Notes under the pieces: generated by a model
Database searches by the model: none
Told to the model about the DNA's origin: nothing
The model's input: only the letters and a program-made list of their open reading frames with translations
In this document: piece after piece, positions 17,243-26,642 of the stretch
Layout: each line of letters opens with the position of its first letter
Numbering within the stretch: position 1 is the first letter of the stretch
Made by a program: the position numbers and the translations under genes
Source of the DNA: JBFXJF01 sp050175155
GTDB taxonomy: Bacteria; Bacillota; Bacilli; Tepidibacillales; Tepidibacillaceae
Direction of reading: 5' to 3'
DNA length: 48,891 nucleotides
NCBI GenBank assembly: GCA_050175155.1
Contig: JBFXJF010000016.1
Location: forward strand, 1 to 48,891

Positions 17243-17965
17243 CTAACTAAAAAAGGAAAAAAGTTTTTGGAAAAAATCGTTTATAACAGGGATATAGTAA
17301 ATTACCGGTATAAATAGTGCGGGTAATATATTTAATGTTTTTATCTTTGTTATTTTTAATATATTTAGACCCGTACTAAATATTAAGATACCTCCTATAA
17401 TTGATACTTGTCCTAATATTTCAGGAGTTAGATAAGGTGATATAATATTTGCTGATAAATATATTGTGCCTTGCCATATAAATAAAAATAATGCTGATAA
17501 TATTATTCCTATTCCGAAAGTTGAAGCCAAAATTAGAGAGGTAATTCCGTCCAATATAGCATTAGTAAATAATAATGTATTATCACCTTTTAGAGCGCTT
17601 TCAATTGGTCCTAATATAGATAAGGTCCCAACGCAAAACAGCAAAACAGCTGTAATTAATCCCTCTATTAAATTACTTTCATTACTGCCCTTCTTTGAAA
17701 ATTTAGTTCCTAATCTGTTAGTTCTTTCGTCAATGTCCAAAAGTTCGCCAATTATCCCACCTATCACTAAACTTACTATAAAAAGTAAAGGTTCTTTACT
17801 CTCAGACATATTTGTTACTATCCAAGTGGAACCCAAAGCGATAGTTACCAATCCAATTGATTGGGTAGTTATATTCTTATACTTTTCTTTGAGTCCTTTT
17901 TTTAATAAAGCCCCAGTAGAACTGCCAATTATTATTGCAATTACATTAACTGTTGTCCCCAGCAT
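17243..17965 (-). CDS. DUF554 membrane protein (YqgA-like)
   Basis: A 240-aa integral membrane protein with about seven hydrophobic segments. The N-terminus LGTTVNVIAIIIGSSTGALLKKG and the central AVLLFCVGTLSILGPIESALKGDNTLLFTNAILDG region are diagnostic of DUF554/YqgA, a presumed transporter of unknown substrate. Short charged loops and an E-DIDERTNRLG loop are conserved features. GAGAGG lies upstream of the ATG. It converges on the UPF0210 gene with only 24 bp between the stops. Confidence 0.9.
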   Translation of the reverse strand: MLGTTVNVIAIIIGSSTGALLKKGLKEKYKNITTQSIGLVTIALGSTWIVTNMSESKEPLLFIVSLVIGGIIGELLDIDERTNRLGTKFSKKGSNESNLIEGLITAVLLFCVGTLSILGPIESALKGDNTLLFTNAILDGITSLILASTFGIGIILSALFLFIWQGTIYLSANIISPYLTPEILGQVSIIGGILIFSTGLNILKITKIKTLNILPALFIPVIYYIPVINDFFQKLFSFFS

Positions 17966-18016
17966 TAAATATTTCGCCTCTCTTATGCCAATTCAGCTCA
18001 TCAAGTATTTTTTATC

Positions 18017-19732
18017 TTAAAATCTCATTTTTTTATTCTTAATTGACGTGATTATCTCTTCTGATAACAAAGGCTTGGAGAAAAGAAATCCCTGACCACA
18101 GTCTACTTCTGCACCCAAAATTTTACTTAACATAATATCTGTCTCTATACCTTCTGCAACTATTTCATATTTCAGTACATGGGAGTAAGACACAAGTAAT
18201 TCAATTAATTTCATTACTTCTATACTGTTATCCGCTTTATTAATTAAAGAGCGATCTACTTTTAATTGAGAGATGGGTAAAGATATTATACTATTAATAG
18301 AAGAATACCCTGTGCCAAAATCATCAATAGAAATCTTAAGTCCTTCTAAATGTAAATCTCTTAAATTGTTAATAACAATTTCATTCAAATCTAACGCTGT
18401 AGATTCTGTTATTTCTAAATAAACTGAATTTTTATAAAACCCCGTTCGGGAAATAGTGTTGAGTACTTTAGTAACATACCCAATTTCTTGTAATTGAATT
18501 GGCGATACGTTAATTGAAATTGTCACATTAATACCCATCTTATCTAATTTAGCTCCAAATATACAAGCTTCTTCCAAAACAAAATCTCCTAAATCATTTA
18601 TAAGCAAACTTTTTTCTGCAATAGAAATGAATTCATCAGGATAAACATTACCTAATTCTGAATTGTTCCATCTCAATAGTGCTTCAAATCCATTAACCTT
18701 CCCAGTCTTTAAATCAACTATAGATTGAAAATTCAAATAGATTTCTTTATTACTTAAAGCGTTTAGAAGACACCTTTCTATATTTAATTTTCTCAAATGA
18801 CTCTTTTGAAGTTCTCCATCATAATATGAAATACCTAATATATTCTTATCCTTAATCATTGAAATAACTTTTTTTGCATCAAGGATAATTGTTTCTGAAT
18901 CTTTTTCCTTCATAGGATAGGACAAAACTCCAATTCTTACATCTAGTTTAATAATTCTTCCATAAATGCTTATTGGTAGTCTTATATTATCTAATATATT
19001 CTGTGTAAGATCCTTTATGGATTCTATGTATTTATTGTTAATTAATATTATAAATTCGTCACTATAATTTCTAGCTATATAGCTTTTAGCAGGGGTTACA
19101 AGTAATAATCTGTTAGCTATTATCTTTATAACTTCATCAGCAGCATGATAATCCATAATATCATTTAATAAATTAAAATTTTTTATATCAATATATAAAA
19201 AATATCCTGCCCCCGAAGGTGATTTTAACTCCTTGGTTAGTACTTCACTAATTTTATTCCTATTATACAATCCTGAAAGTTCATCATGATAAGCCATGTA
19301 TAATATTTTATCTTCATTCTTTTTCCTCTCAGTAAAATCCGTATGTGACCCAACCATGTATTCGACTTCATTTTCATTATTTAAAATTAATTTACCTATC
19401 GCTTCAATCCAAACATATTCATTAAATTTGTTCTTTACTCTGTACCTCGTTTTAACAACATCTATTTTATTAACCCTTTGCATATCTACAGAACTTTCTA
19501 ACACTGCCCTATCCTCTGGATTAATCAAAGAATTCCAATCCATAAGAGTAGAATTTTTTAAATCAATATCAAAGCTTTCATAAAAATTTGTATTGTAAAA
19601 ATGTACATTATTTTTATTATCCATATAAAAAAACCCCTCATTAGAGGCCTCAAAAATTATTTTTAATTTTTCAATATCATTTTTATATTTCTCTAATTCT
19701 TCAATATAACTCAAACTATTTTTATGTTGCAT
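18017..19732 (-). CDS. PAS-GGDEF-EAL protein, probable c-di-GMP phosphodiesterase
   Basis: A 571-aa soluble protein. A coiled start (1-25) leads to a PAS/PAC domain (about 25-135, ending VGSHTDFTERKK), a GGDEF domain (about 145-305) and an EAL domain (about 325-565). The cyclase site reads YSDEF at 223-227 instead of GGDEF, so synthesis of c-di-GMP is unlikely. The EAL side keeps FEALLRW (349-355), LEITES, DDFGTGYSS (470-478), KVDRSL, VAEGIET and GQGFLFSKP, so hydrolysis of c-di-GMP is likely, tuned by the PAS sensor and perhaps by GTP in the GGDEF-like domain. GAGGGAG precedes the ATG. It is separate from motBA but close to it, and to the polysaccharide operon, both typical c-di-GMP outputs. 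Confidence 0.92.
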   Translation of the reverse strand: MQHKNSLSYIEELEKYKNDIEKLKIIFEASNEGFFYMDNKNNVHFYNTNFYESFDIDLKNSTLMDWNSLINPEDRAVLESSVDMQRVNKIDVVKTRYRVKNKFNEYVWIEAIGKLILNNENEVEYMVGSHTDFTERKKNEDKILYMAYHDELSGLYNRNKISEVLTKELKSPSGAGYFLYIDIKNFNLLNDIMDYHAADEVIKIIANRLLLVTPAKSYIARNYSDEFIILINNKYIESIKDLTQNILDNIRLPISIYGRIIKLDVRIGVLSYPMKEKDSETIILDAKKVISMIKDKNILGISYYDGELQKSHLRKLNIERCLLNALSNKEIYLNFQSIVDLKTGKVNGFEALLRWNNSELGNVYPDEFISIAEKSLLINDLGDFVLEEACIFGAKLDKMGINVTISINVSPIQLQEIGYVTKVLNTISRTGFYKNSVYLEITESTALDLNEIVINNLRDLHLEGLKISIDDFGTGYSSINSIISLPISQLKVDRSLINKADNSIEVMKLIELLVSYSHVLKYEIVAEGIETDIMLSKILGAEVDCGQGFLFSKPLLSEEIITSIKNKKMRF

Positions 19733-19895
19733 TTCATTCTCCCTCTTAAAACTTAAAATATCTAAAATATTATCTTCTTAATAAAAACTCAAATGTTATC
19801 TACATCTTAAAGATATACGAAATAATTTACATAATTTTAGTGGGGAGAATAAAATTATTTTAATATTATAAATTTATAAGACTATATCACAAGAT

Positions 19896-20639
19896 TTATA
19901 TATTGTTTTTAATTAGCACTTCAACACGTCGATTTGCTTTTCTCCCCTCGGCTGTAGTGTTTGGTGCAATTGGTTTAAATTCTCCATACCCTTTTGCGCT
20001 AAATAGCATAGGATTTAAATCGTTATTTACAAGCAAAATTTTCATAAAATTAATTGCCCTCATTACACTTAACTCCCAGTTTGATTCGAATTCATCATTG
20101 TGAATAGGCACGTTATCTGAATGACCACTCACAACAATTTCCCTATCCGTTTCCATAACCAGTAAACTCGATATCTCCTTTGCTAAATCGTAATCTTCTT
20201 TACGAACAATAGCAGAACCAGAATCGAAAAACGCGTCATCGAGAACTGTAAGCATCAATCCCTCATCGACCAAAGTGGTTTTAAGCTTTGTATCTAAATC
20301 TTGTGCCTTAATATAGTCATCCATCTTGTTTTGAAGCTCTTGTAATTCTTGTCTTTCATTAGTTTTCTCTTCATTTGGATTATTTTGTGCATCGTCATCC
20401 TTTAAGGTTTGCATCTGATCTAGCGGAAGGGAACTAGGGGAATCCATTACACCTTCGGATCCCTCAAGAATACTATTTAACGACTCTGCCATTTCCGCAA
20501 ATTTCTTAGCATCAATTTCACTCATAGAGAACAAAACAATAAATAATGCTAGCAATAACGTAAGTATATCAGCGTATGGAATTAGCCATGATTCATCCAT
20601 ATGATCTTCATTATGTTTCTTGCTACCCTTCTTTAACAT
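19896..20639 (-). CDS. motB: Flagellar motor stator protein MotB
   Basis: The protein has 247 aa. SWLIPYADILTLLLALFIVLFSMS is the single membrane helix carrying the essential ion-binding Asp. A linker with Asn/Glu-rich sequence and a coiled stretch (about 85-120) follows, then an OmpA-type peptidoglycan-binding domain with VVSGHSDNVPIHNDEFESNWELSVMRA and GYGEFKPIAPNTTAEGRKANRRVEVLI. With MotA it forms the ion-driven stator anchored to the cell wall. Its start overlaps the end of motA by 17 bp, which indicates translational coupling. Sequence alone does not settle whether H+ or Na+ is the coupling ion. Confidence 0.95.
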   Translation of the reverse strand: MLKKGSKKHNEDHMDESWLIPYADILTLLLALFIVLFSMSEIDAKKFAEMAESLNSILEGSEGVMDSPSSLPLDQMQTLKDDDAQNNPNEEKTNERQELQELQNKMDDYIKAQDLDTKLKTTLVDEGLMLTVLDDAFFDSGSAIVRKEDYDLAKEISSLLVMETDREIVVSGHSDNVPIHNDEFESNWELSVMRAINFMKILLVNNDLNPMLFSAKGYGEFKPIAPNTTAEGRKANRRVEVLIKNNI

Positions 20640-21423
20640 TGGTCTCTTCTCCTTGAGCTAGAATTGCCTTCCTTCTTTCGTTTGGCAAACATGATGCTAA
20701 CTTTTGTTTAATTACTATTGGTGACTCTCCACCTTGAACAGACAATATACCAACGGTAATTAATTGTTTCATTTTTATTTCTTGTTTAGATTTTCTTTTT
20801 AGTTTATTAGCAAAAGGATGCCATAATACGTAACCAGTAAAAATTCCAAGCAAAGTCGCAACAAAGGCAGCAGCAATCGCGTGACCAAGTTTATCAATAT
20901 CTGATAGATTAGCCAAAGCAGCAATTAAGCCTACTACTGCACCCAACACCCCCAAAGTTGGGGCATAAGTTCCTGCTTGAGTAAAAATTGAGGCACTTGC
21001 TTGGTGTCTTTCTTCTAGCTCCTGAATTTCATCCATTAATACATCCTTAATAAATTCTGCATTCTGGCCATCAATAGCCAAGCTTATACCATTTTTCAAA
21101 AATTGATCAGACATTTCATCCACTTTTGATTCTAGTGCTAGTAGACCTTCTTTACGAGCAATAGTAGCTAGCTCTGTAAAAATTTGAATATAATCTTCTT
21201 CGGTTTTTCCTTTTTCTTCTGTAAAAACAACTTTAAACAACTTGGGTATATTTTTTACCTCCGAAGTAGGAAAACCTATCAATATTGTAGCAGTAGTACC
21301 CGCAAGAATAATTAAAATAGCAGCTGGATTTAATAATACCGATAGATTTACACCCTTTAAAACCATTCCTGTCCCTATAGCAACAAAGGCAAGAATCAAC
21401 CCAAAAACTGATGTTTTATCCAT
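20623..21423 (-). CDS. motA: Flagellar motor stator protein MotA
   Basis: The protein has 266 aa and four membrane helices (6-24, 30-50, about 150-175, about 182-203) with a large cytoplasmic loop between helices 2 and 3. Conserved pieces include NPAAILIILAGTTATILIGFP, the charged loop region, and TLGVLGAVVGLIAALANL with the proton-path Pro and Gly residues. It generates torque with MotB against FliG. GAGGAGA precedes the ATG. No other flagellar gene lies in this window, so the pair is unlinked from the flagellar cluster. Confidence 0.95.
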   Translation of the reverse strand: MDKTSVFGLILAFVAIGTGMVLKGVNLSVLLNPAAILIILAGTTATILIGFPTSEVKNIPKLFKVVFTEEKGKTEEDYIQIFTELATIARKEGLLALESKVDEMSDQFLKNGISLAIDGQNAEFIKDVLMDEIQELEERHQASASIFTQAGTYAPTLGVLGAVVGLIAALANLSDIDKLGHAIAAAFVATLLGIFTGYVLWHPFANKLKRKSKQEIKMKQLITVGILSVQGGESPIVIKQKLASCLPNERRKAILAQGEETNVKEG

Positions 21424-21535
21424 ATTTGCTGTCTCCTCTAATAGATTGCTAAAATTTTTAAAATCTAGTAAACATAATTAAATAATATAATTATAACAAA
21501 CTACTTTCAGAAAAATTGCATTTAGTATCAAAATT

Positions 21536-21564
21536 AATATAACCGTGATTAAATACTTTGTAAA
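21536..21564 (-). promoter_or_regulatory. Possible promoter of motAB
   Basis: On the minus strand, TTTACA (21564-21559) and TATATT (21541-21536) lie 17 bp apart, about 110 bp before motA. I saw no clear sigma-D (TAAA-N15-GCCGATAA) site. The AT-rich context makes this weak. Confidence 0.3.
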
Positions 21565-21673
21565 TTCATTTATTAGATAATAATAACTTTAGCATTTAAA
21601 TTTAATTTTTGAAATTATAAGGGTATTTTATCACGTTGCTATTACTATTGTAAAAATATTATTTTAGATAGCT

Positions 21674-22546
21674 CTAATCGCTCATTTTAACCCACTCAAC
21701 AACATTGCTCCAACTATATTTTGAAACTAATACCCTTTTTATAAAGTAAGAAGGATCTCCTCGTTCAACAATACCCGGTCTTAAGGTAAATATTAACTCG
21801 CACCCTAAATCTAAAAGAATTTCATCTGTTTTAGGGGTACCAAATCCATAAGCATATGCATAATAGATAGAGTTAACTCCTAAGTTTACTTCTATTGATT
21901 CTATTGCGAGCTTGGTATCTTTAATGAAATCCTCCAAATTTTCATCATAAAAAAATGGTGGATTATTTTGCTTATCCAATTCATGCATTTGATGAGTATG
22001 AATGCCTATTGTCGCTAGACCTGAGTTTTTCATTTCTCTTATTTGATTCCACGAAGTTAACTCTAACCCTTTAAAATCTAAATTACCAACATCCCCAGTT
22101 ATAATAAATAATGTAAATGGTATTTGTTTTTCTAATAAAAATTGAAATGCATTATCATATACACTTACATCTACATCATCAAAAGTTATTAAGACACTTT
22201 TTTTAGGGATATCTATACTATTATATAGATATCCCTTTAGTTCATCAGGCGTTATAAAATGATAACCTCTATCTATTAAATATGCAATTTGTTTTTTAAA
22301 CTCATCTTCATAAATAGAGTAAAGCATTAATTCAGGATCTTTTGTAAAAAAAATTATCCACCTGTCAATTAACTTGATTAGTGGACCAGACGTTCGAATT
22401 CGGTGATAATTAAGTATAAGACATCCTTCTCCAGTAAGTATAAAATCCTGTTGATATATAGCTTTGTGTTTTGATATATTGTCCGCAGTTAATAAAATGC
22501 TAAAAATTAAAATCACGGTTACTAAGCATAACAACCATTTTTTCAT
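21674..22546 (-). CDS. Polysaccharide deacetylase (IcaB/PgaB-like)
   Basis: A 290-aa exported protein. An N-terminal hydrophobic segment (5-21) forms a signal or anchor. The NodB-type domain follows: CLILNYHRI near 47, SVLITFDDVD (catalytic and metal-binding Asp pair), and IGIHTHQMHEL with the metal His pair. It would remove acetyl groups from an extracellular N-acetylglucosamine polymer. It sits 13 bp after the glycosyltransferase gene in the order seen for icaA-icaB, which supports a PNAG-type polymer. Full-length PgaB has a second domain that is absent here. Confidence 0.88.
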   Translation of the reverse strand: MKKWLLCLVTVILIFSILLTADNISKHKAIYQQDFILTGEGCLILNYHRIRTSGPLIKLIDRWIIFFTKDPELMLYSIYEDEFKKQIAYLIDRGYHFITPDELKGYLYNSIDIPKKSVLITFDDVDVSVYDNAFQFLLEKQIPFTLFIITGDVGNLDFKGLELTSWNQIREMKNSGLATIGIHTHQMHELDKQNNPPFFYDENLEDFIKDTKLAIESIEVNLGVNSIYYAYAYGFGTPKTDEILLDLGCELIFTLRPGIVERGDPSYFIKRVLVSKYSWSNVVEWVKMSD

Positions 22547-22559
22547 AATTTTATTTCTC

Positions 22560-23810
22560 CTAATTTTTCAATTTAACTCGAGCCGGACTTTTCCATTTTC
22601 CAGCTGAATCCATGTCTTGAAAAACTCCTTTTGCAGCTGTTCGACAAACGGATAATGCACCAATACAGAAATATAGAAATGGATACCATATAATTAAAAA
22701 GAATAGTTTCCATAGCTTTTTATCATATTGATAATTCAGCTTAATAGATACTACAAATTGAATTAAACATATAAGTATTAGAATTGATGTATATGAAGGC
22801 AACGGACTTATCCCTAATTCTTCTAATAATAATATTCGATTTGCAACTATCCAAGTAATTACTCCTAAAATAAATAATATAGACCATATGTAAGATAATA
22901 ATACTTCAATATAGATGGGCCATAGCCTTCTCCATTTCCATTTTAAGAGAACATCTTTATGTGTTCTCAGTAAATGCCAACCACCTAACGCCCAACGCTT
23001 CCTCTGCTTCCAAAATTCACTAAATTTATTAGGTACTTGGATGTAAACAATGGCTTGAGGAATATACACAACTCGATAAAACGCTTTTTGTAACCTCCAA
23101 GTTATATCAATATCCTCAGTTGCGGTAATTGTTGAAAAACCTCCGACTTTAAATAATGCATCAGTTTTAAAAGCAGCAATGCATCCTGAGATAGAAAAAA
23201 TATGCCCATAGAGATTCTGTGCCCTTTTTATTAGCCCTATAATTGATGTAAACTCAATAGTCTGTAATTTTTCTAATATATTATTTCGATTTTCTACAAT
23301 TGGATGACCCGTTACTGCTCCTACATCATGCGAGGACATAAGTTCTTTAACAAGAATTTTTATTGACGCAGGATGCGGCAGTGTATCTGCATCCATTATT
23401 ACGGTAATAGGTGTGCTGCCCGCTACAGCTAATGCACTATTTAAAGCATTTGATTTCCCCTGGTTTTCTTCTAATCTTAATAGATGAAAGTTAGAGGTCA
23501 GGTTTAACCATTTGCGAATCAATTTCGATGTATTATCATTAGATGCATCGTCGATAAATATTACTCGATACTTAGGATAATCTATTTTTAATAGTTTTTT
23601 ACATGTATTAGTTATAATTCGTTCTTCATTATGGCAGGGAATTAAGATTGTTACATAAGGCCAATTTGCATATAAATTTTGTTTACTCGTAGTTTTCCTT
23701 TTTTCGTTCTTCCACCAGTACATAAGACCACATGTAATCCAAATAATAGCCATTACAATGGGGTACCCCATAATAAAATAACATATATATTGAAATATAT
23801 TATTTAACAT
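22560..23810 (-). CDS. Family 2 glycosyltransferase, PgaC/IcaA-like polysaccharide synthase
   Basis: The protein has 416 aa. An N-terminal membrane segment (10-34) precedes a GT-A catalytic domain (about 50-290): VTILIPCHNEE, VIFIDDASNDNTS, MDADTLPHP (DxD), TEDIDITWRLQ (catalytic Asp) and QRKRWALGGWHLL (QxxRW). Three or more C-terminal membrane helices then follow (about 300-395). These are the hallmarks of processive beta-glycan synthases such as PgaC/IcaA. The start overlaps the end of the upstream DivIVA-like gene by 11 bp and has a weak RBS, indicating translational coupling. In related systems such synthases are activated by c-di-GMP through a partner; none is seen in this operon. Confidence 0.9.
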   Translation of the reverse strand: MLNNIFQYICYFIMGYPIVMAIIWITCGLMYWWKNEKRKTTSKQNLYANWPYVTILIPCHNEERIITNTCKKLLKIDYPKYRVIFIDDASNDNTSKLIRKWLNLTSNFHLLRLEENQGKSNALNSALAVAGSTPITVIMDADTLPHPASIKILVKELMSSHDVGAVTGHPIVENRNNILEKLQTIEFTSIIGLIKRAQNLYGHIFSISGCIAAFKTDALFKVGGFSTITATEDIDITWRLQKAFYRVVYIPQAIVYIQVPNKFSEFWKQRKRWALGGWHLLRTHKDVLLKWKWRRLWPIYIEVLLSYIWSILFILGVITWIVANRILLLEELGISPLPSYTSILILICLIQFVVSIKLNYQYDKKLWKLFFLIIWYPFLYFCIGALSVCRTAAKGVFQDMDSAGKWKSPARVKLKN

Positions 23811-24573
23811 ACTCGTCTGCTTCGCTATCGATCACTGTAAATACTTCCCCGTAAACTCCTTCTTTAATTAGCAATTTAATAGTTTCTGGTGTTATTACTG
23901 TTTCTTTTGGAACAACTATCTTTCCACTATTATTTCTTATATTTTCTCTTATTTTATAACCAATCAACAATTCTTCCTCCTTTTGTTTCCACCTATCTAT
24001 TGAGTTGTTTTGATTGCTAATCTCGTTAAATGTTTTTTTAGTATGATGTGTACTATTAATTGTACTTTCTAGAATCTTTACATATTCATTTAACTCAACT
24101 GTAAGATCCTCTTGTAAACCACTAATCCTTCTTCTTACTTTAAAATATAAAGTTCCAATTAATTTTTTTGTTTGATCCTCATATATCATGCAATTTTGAA
24201 TTAGATTTTGAATATGCTTTTCACCTTCACTAGTAGCTTGAGTTTTTATTGTTTCTGCATTCTTTATAGATTTATTTCTAATTACTTCTGCTTCCTCTTT
24301 TGCTTTTATAATTATTATTTCTGCTTCATCTAAGGCCTTTTTTTTAATTTCTTCAGTTGTCTCTTCTACTTTTACAAATATATTTCGCATATTAATTTCC
24401 TGTTTTTCGTATTCCTTAACTTTATTTTCTAATTCTTCTTTTTCGTTAGAAACCTTAAAATAGTAATTCGTCATTTTCTGTAAGTATCGATCTACTTGTT
24501 TTGGATTATATCCTTGTAATGAGCGATCAAATCTCTTATTTTTAATAATCTCCTCAAAGTATTCGGGGTTCAT
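23800..24573 (-). CDS. DivIVA-domain coiled-coil protein
   Basis: The protein has 257 aa. Residues 1-40 carry the DivIVA membrane-targeting pattern FDRSLQGYNPKQVDRYLQKM. A long coiled coil (about 38-130, rich in Glu, Lys and Ala) follows. The C-terminal part (about 215-255, GKIVVPKETVITPETIKLLIKEGVYG) is a small extra module, probably beta-rich, that I cannot name. DivIVA proteins sense membrane curvature and recruit partners to poles and septa. Its tight coupling to a polysaccharide synthase gene suggests it positions the synthase, which is inference. It is not the cell-division divIVA itself, as no ylm/sep genes are near. Confidence 0.8.
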   Translation of the reverse strand: MNPEYFEEIIKNKRFDRSLQGYNPKQVDRYLQKMTNYYFKVSNEKEELENKVKEYEKQEINMRNIFVKVEETTEEIKKKALDEAEIIIIKAKEEAEVIRNKSIKNAETIKTQATSEGEKHIQNLIQNCMIYEDQTKKLIGTLYFKVRRRISGLQEDLTVELNEYVKILESTINSTHHTKKTFNEISNQNNSIDRWKQKEEELLIGYKIRENIRNNSGKIVVPKETVITPETIKLLIKEGVYGEVFTVIDSEADEYVK

Positions 24574-24595
24574 CTTGTCTCACTCCAATCTATGC

Positions 24596-25231
24596 TTAAA
24601 CTACCTTTTCACCTAACCCATTAGCTAAATCCTCGTATCCTAATTCATATAAACACTGGGACAATTTTATTTTTGCAATATTTTTAATTATTAAGGAGGA
24701 TTCAGAGTCCTCTAAAATTAATCTCAAACAACTTATCCCATTTGTAAATTGACCCTTCCTCATTAATAAAATTGACTTATTTAATAGTTCTTGTGATTGA
24801 CTTATAGTTTCAAAGGTAGTAACTGCGGGTTTATATAATACAACTGATAAACTTTCTTTTACTCTATCAACCTCTTGTAATAAATTTTTTGAATTTACCT
24901 TACCAATCATAGCTTCTACCCATTGAATTTCTTTCTCAATATATGCTAGGTGCTTTGAACTATTCATTTTCTTTTTCTTCTTTGTTAAATGATAATTGTT
25001 ATACTTTATCCATACCAAATTTAATATGAAAACTATGAATCCCCAGGCAATTATTGCAAGCATACTATAGCTTGTTATCTTTACTGGTTCAGGAATATAT
25101 AAATTTTTTGAAACGCCAAAAGATATAATCGCCCATAAAAAAACTAGACTATGCCAAGTTATAACTATTCCCGCTACTACCCATATAATGCTTGTTAAAA
25201 TTACTAATATAATCCTCTCCATGCATTTCAC
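24596..25231 (-). CDS. Membrane protein of unknown function, first gene of the polysaccharide operon
   Basis: The protein has 211 aa. Two or three hydrophobic segments occupy residues 6-80, followed by a KKKKK loop and a soluble helical half (about 90-211). Its repeated helices (GISCLRLILEDSESS; IAKIKLSQCLYELGYEDLANGL) suggest a degenerate TPR-like scaffold. I do not recognise a family. A 22-bp gap to the DivIVA-domain gene places it in the same operon, so it may be an accessory or assembly subunit of the polysaccharide machinery. Confidence 0.7.
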   Translation of the reverse strand: MKCMERIILVILTSIIWVVAGIVITWHSLVFLWAIISFGVSKNLYIPEPVKITSYSMLAIIAWGFIVFILNLVWIKYNNYHLTKKKKKMNSSKHLAYIEKEIQWVEAMIGKVNSKNLLQEVDRVKESLSVVLYKPAVTTFETISQSQELLNKSILLMRKGQFTNGISCLRLILEDSESSLIIKNIAKIKLSQCLYELGYEDLANGLGEKVV

Positions 25232-25335
25232 ACCTTAACAATCGCTTTTTACTACATGTACAATTAATATGTGGACTAACTGATAGTTATGTCACATAAT
25301 TTATGCGAATTTAGGAGAACTTGATACTATAAAAA

Positions 25336-25392
25336 CACAAAAGGGGCCTCCACTCTACGAACTATTTTTTCGTATACGGTGACCCCTTTGTG
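25336..25392. other. Long imperfect hairpin in the gap downstream of the reverse transcriptase
   Basis: CACAAAAGGGG (25336-25346) pairs with CCCCTTTGTG (25383-25392), and inside it CAC-TC-TACGAA pairs with TTCGTA-TACG-GTG around a T-rich loop. The gap 25232-25520 otherwise holds only a small GATAC/GTATC hairpin (about 25453-25471). The element could be the terminator of the reverse transcriptase gene, a small mobile palindrome, or part of an RT-associated RNA. Confidence 0.5.
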
Positions 25393-25520
25393 AAAGAGAC
25401 TGAACTTTAAGCATTTTGTTAACAACTTAAAAATTAAATACCACATTTATTTATGATACGTTTCACAGTATCGTTGTAAATAGGTTTTTTAATTGTCTAA
25501 AGAAGCCCAGCACATATTGC

Positions 25521-26642
25521 TCAGGTGATAGGCTCCTTTGGTTTAGGGGATATTAGGTGCCTCTGAATTTTTCCCCAATGATTTTTTACCTGGTGTTCCA
25601 TAAGGTTGTTGGTTGTTGAATCTTCATCAAATATTTTTTGAGCTCTTCCCGCATACGTTAAGAAGTTACCGTAGCCTGATTTACGATTCCCAAGATGAGC
25701 ATAATTAGTATATAGGCTTTTCCGATACTTTTTTACACCAGATTCTTCTGACTTCCAATTACATAAGCGAACTCTTTTATAAGCTCTACTATAAAATTTA
25801 AATAAACTTTTTTCTCTTAATTTCACATTGTGACTATCAAAAGCAAAGCCTAAATAGTTTAGTATCCCAGGCCTTAGATTTTCATCTAATATTTTACCCT
25901 GATTATAAATATATTTTTTGGTTTTTGCTTTTTGTATGTCTAAACCCGGCGTTTGATTTTTAATTTCCTCAATTTTATTCAGGTGGCTAATGTAATCATA
26001 ATTAACAGAATCATCTTGAAATGGAATAACAATGATTAAATCGTCACAATACCTACGATATAGTCCCCCATATGCTTTAACATATTCTTTTAAAGCTTCA
26101 TCAAAATCTAGTAGATAAATGTTAGAGCAAACTGAACTTATTCCCGCCCCTTGTGGGATTCCAAAATCCTTTTTATTGAACTGAATATTATTTATATCAG
26201 ACTTTCTGAACCTTCTAAAATCCTTTTCTCCCAAGAGCCTGGTGATTCTTTTCCTCTTAGCTTTATTTTTATATTTCTTTTTAAGGAGTTCATCAATTCC
26301 ACGCACTAAAGCCAATTTGTTGTACTTTTCATTTAATAAATCACCATAATATTTGTAAATAAAGCTGTCTATGTGAGCGGCATAAAATAATCTTCTTTCT
26401 TTAGGCTCGAATTTCTCTTTCCCCTTCATATCATTATTATATTTGCTCACTTTTAAACTAAAATGAAGAAATGGATAAAATCCATGCCCCTTAACCCAGC
26501 ATGGATTAGTGATTTTTTCTACAGCATTTTCTATAGATACTTTATTATCGAAATGCTTATAATTTTTAGTATGATATTTGCTAAAATTAATTTTAGCAGA
26601 GCTGGAAGAGGTATATAATTTTAGCCTATTACTCTGATTCAA
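25521..26642 (-). pseudogene. Defence-type (UG/Abi-like) reverse transcriptase with an apparent internal deletion
   Basis: The residues visible are an N-terminal FSKYHTKNYKHFD block, RRLFYAAHIDSFIYKYY (about 87-102), then GIPQGAGISSVCSNIYLLDFDEAL (motif 4, about 164), YRRYCDDLIIVIP (catalytic YxDD, about 198-210) and LNYLGFAFD. These resemble stand-alone 'unknown group' RTs of anti-phage systems more than group II intron maturases or retrons: no maturase X or HNH domain is present. Between residues 116 and 120 the sequence jumps from the region before motif 1 to just before motif 4, so about 80-100 residues with the first catalytic Asp seem missing, though the frame is open. The start is a TTG at 26642 behind GAAGAGG, or an overlapping GTG at 26651. 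No partner gene is adjacent. Assignment to UG3/Drt3a is only a guess. Confidence 0.55.

Noticed and set aside
18017..19732. Active diguanylate cyclase
   Set aside because: The GGDEF signature is YSDEF, lacking both glycines needed for GTP binding in the active site.
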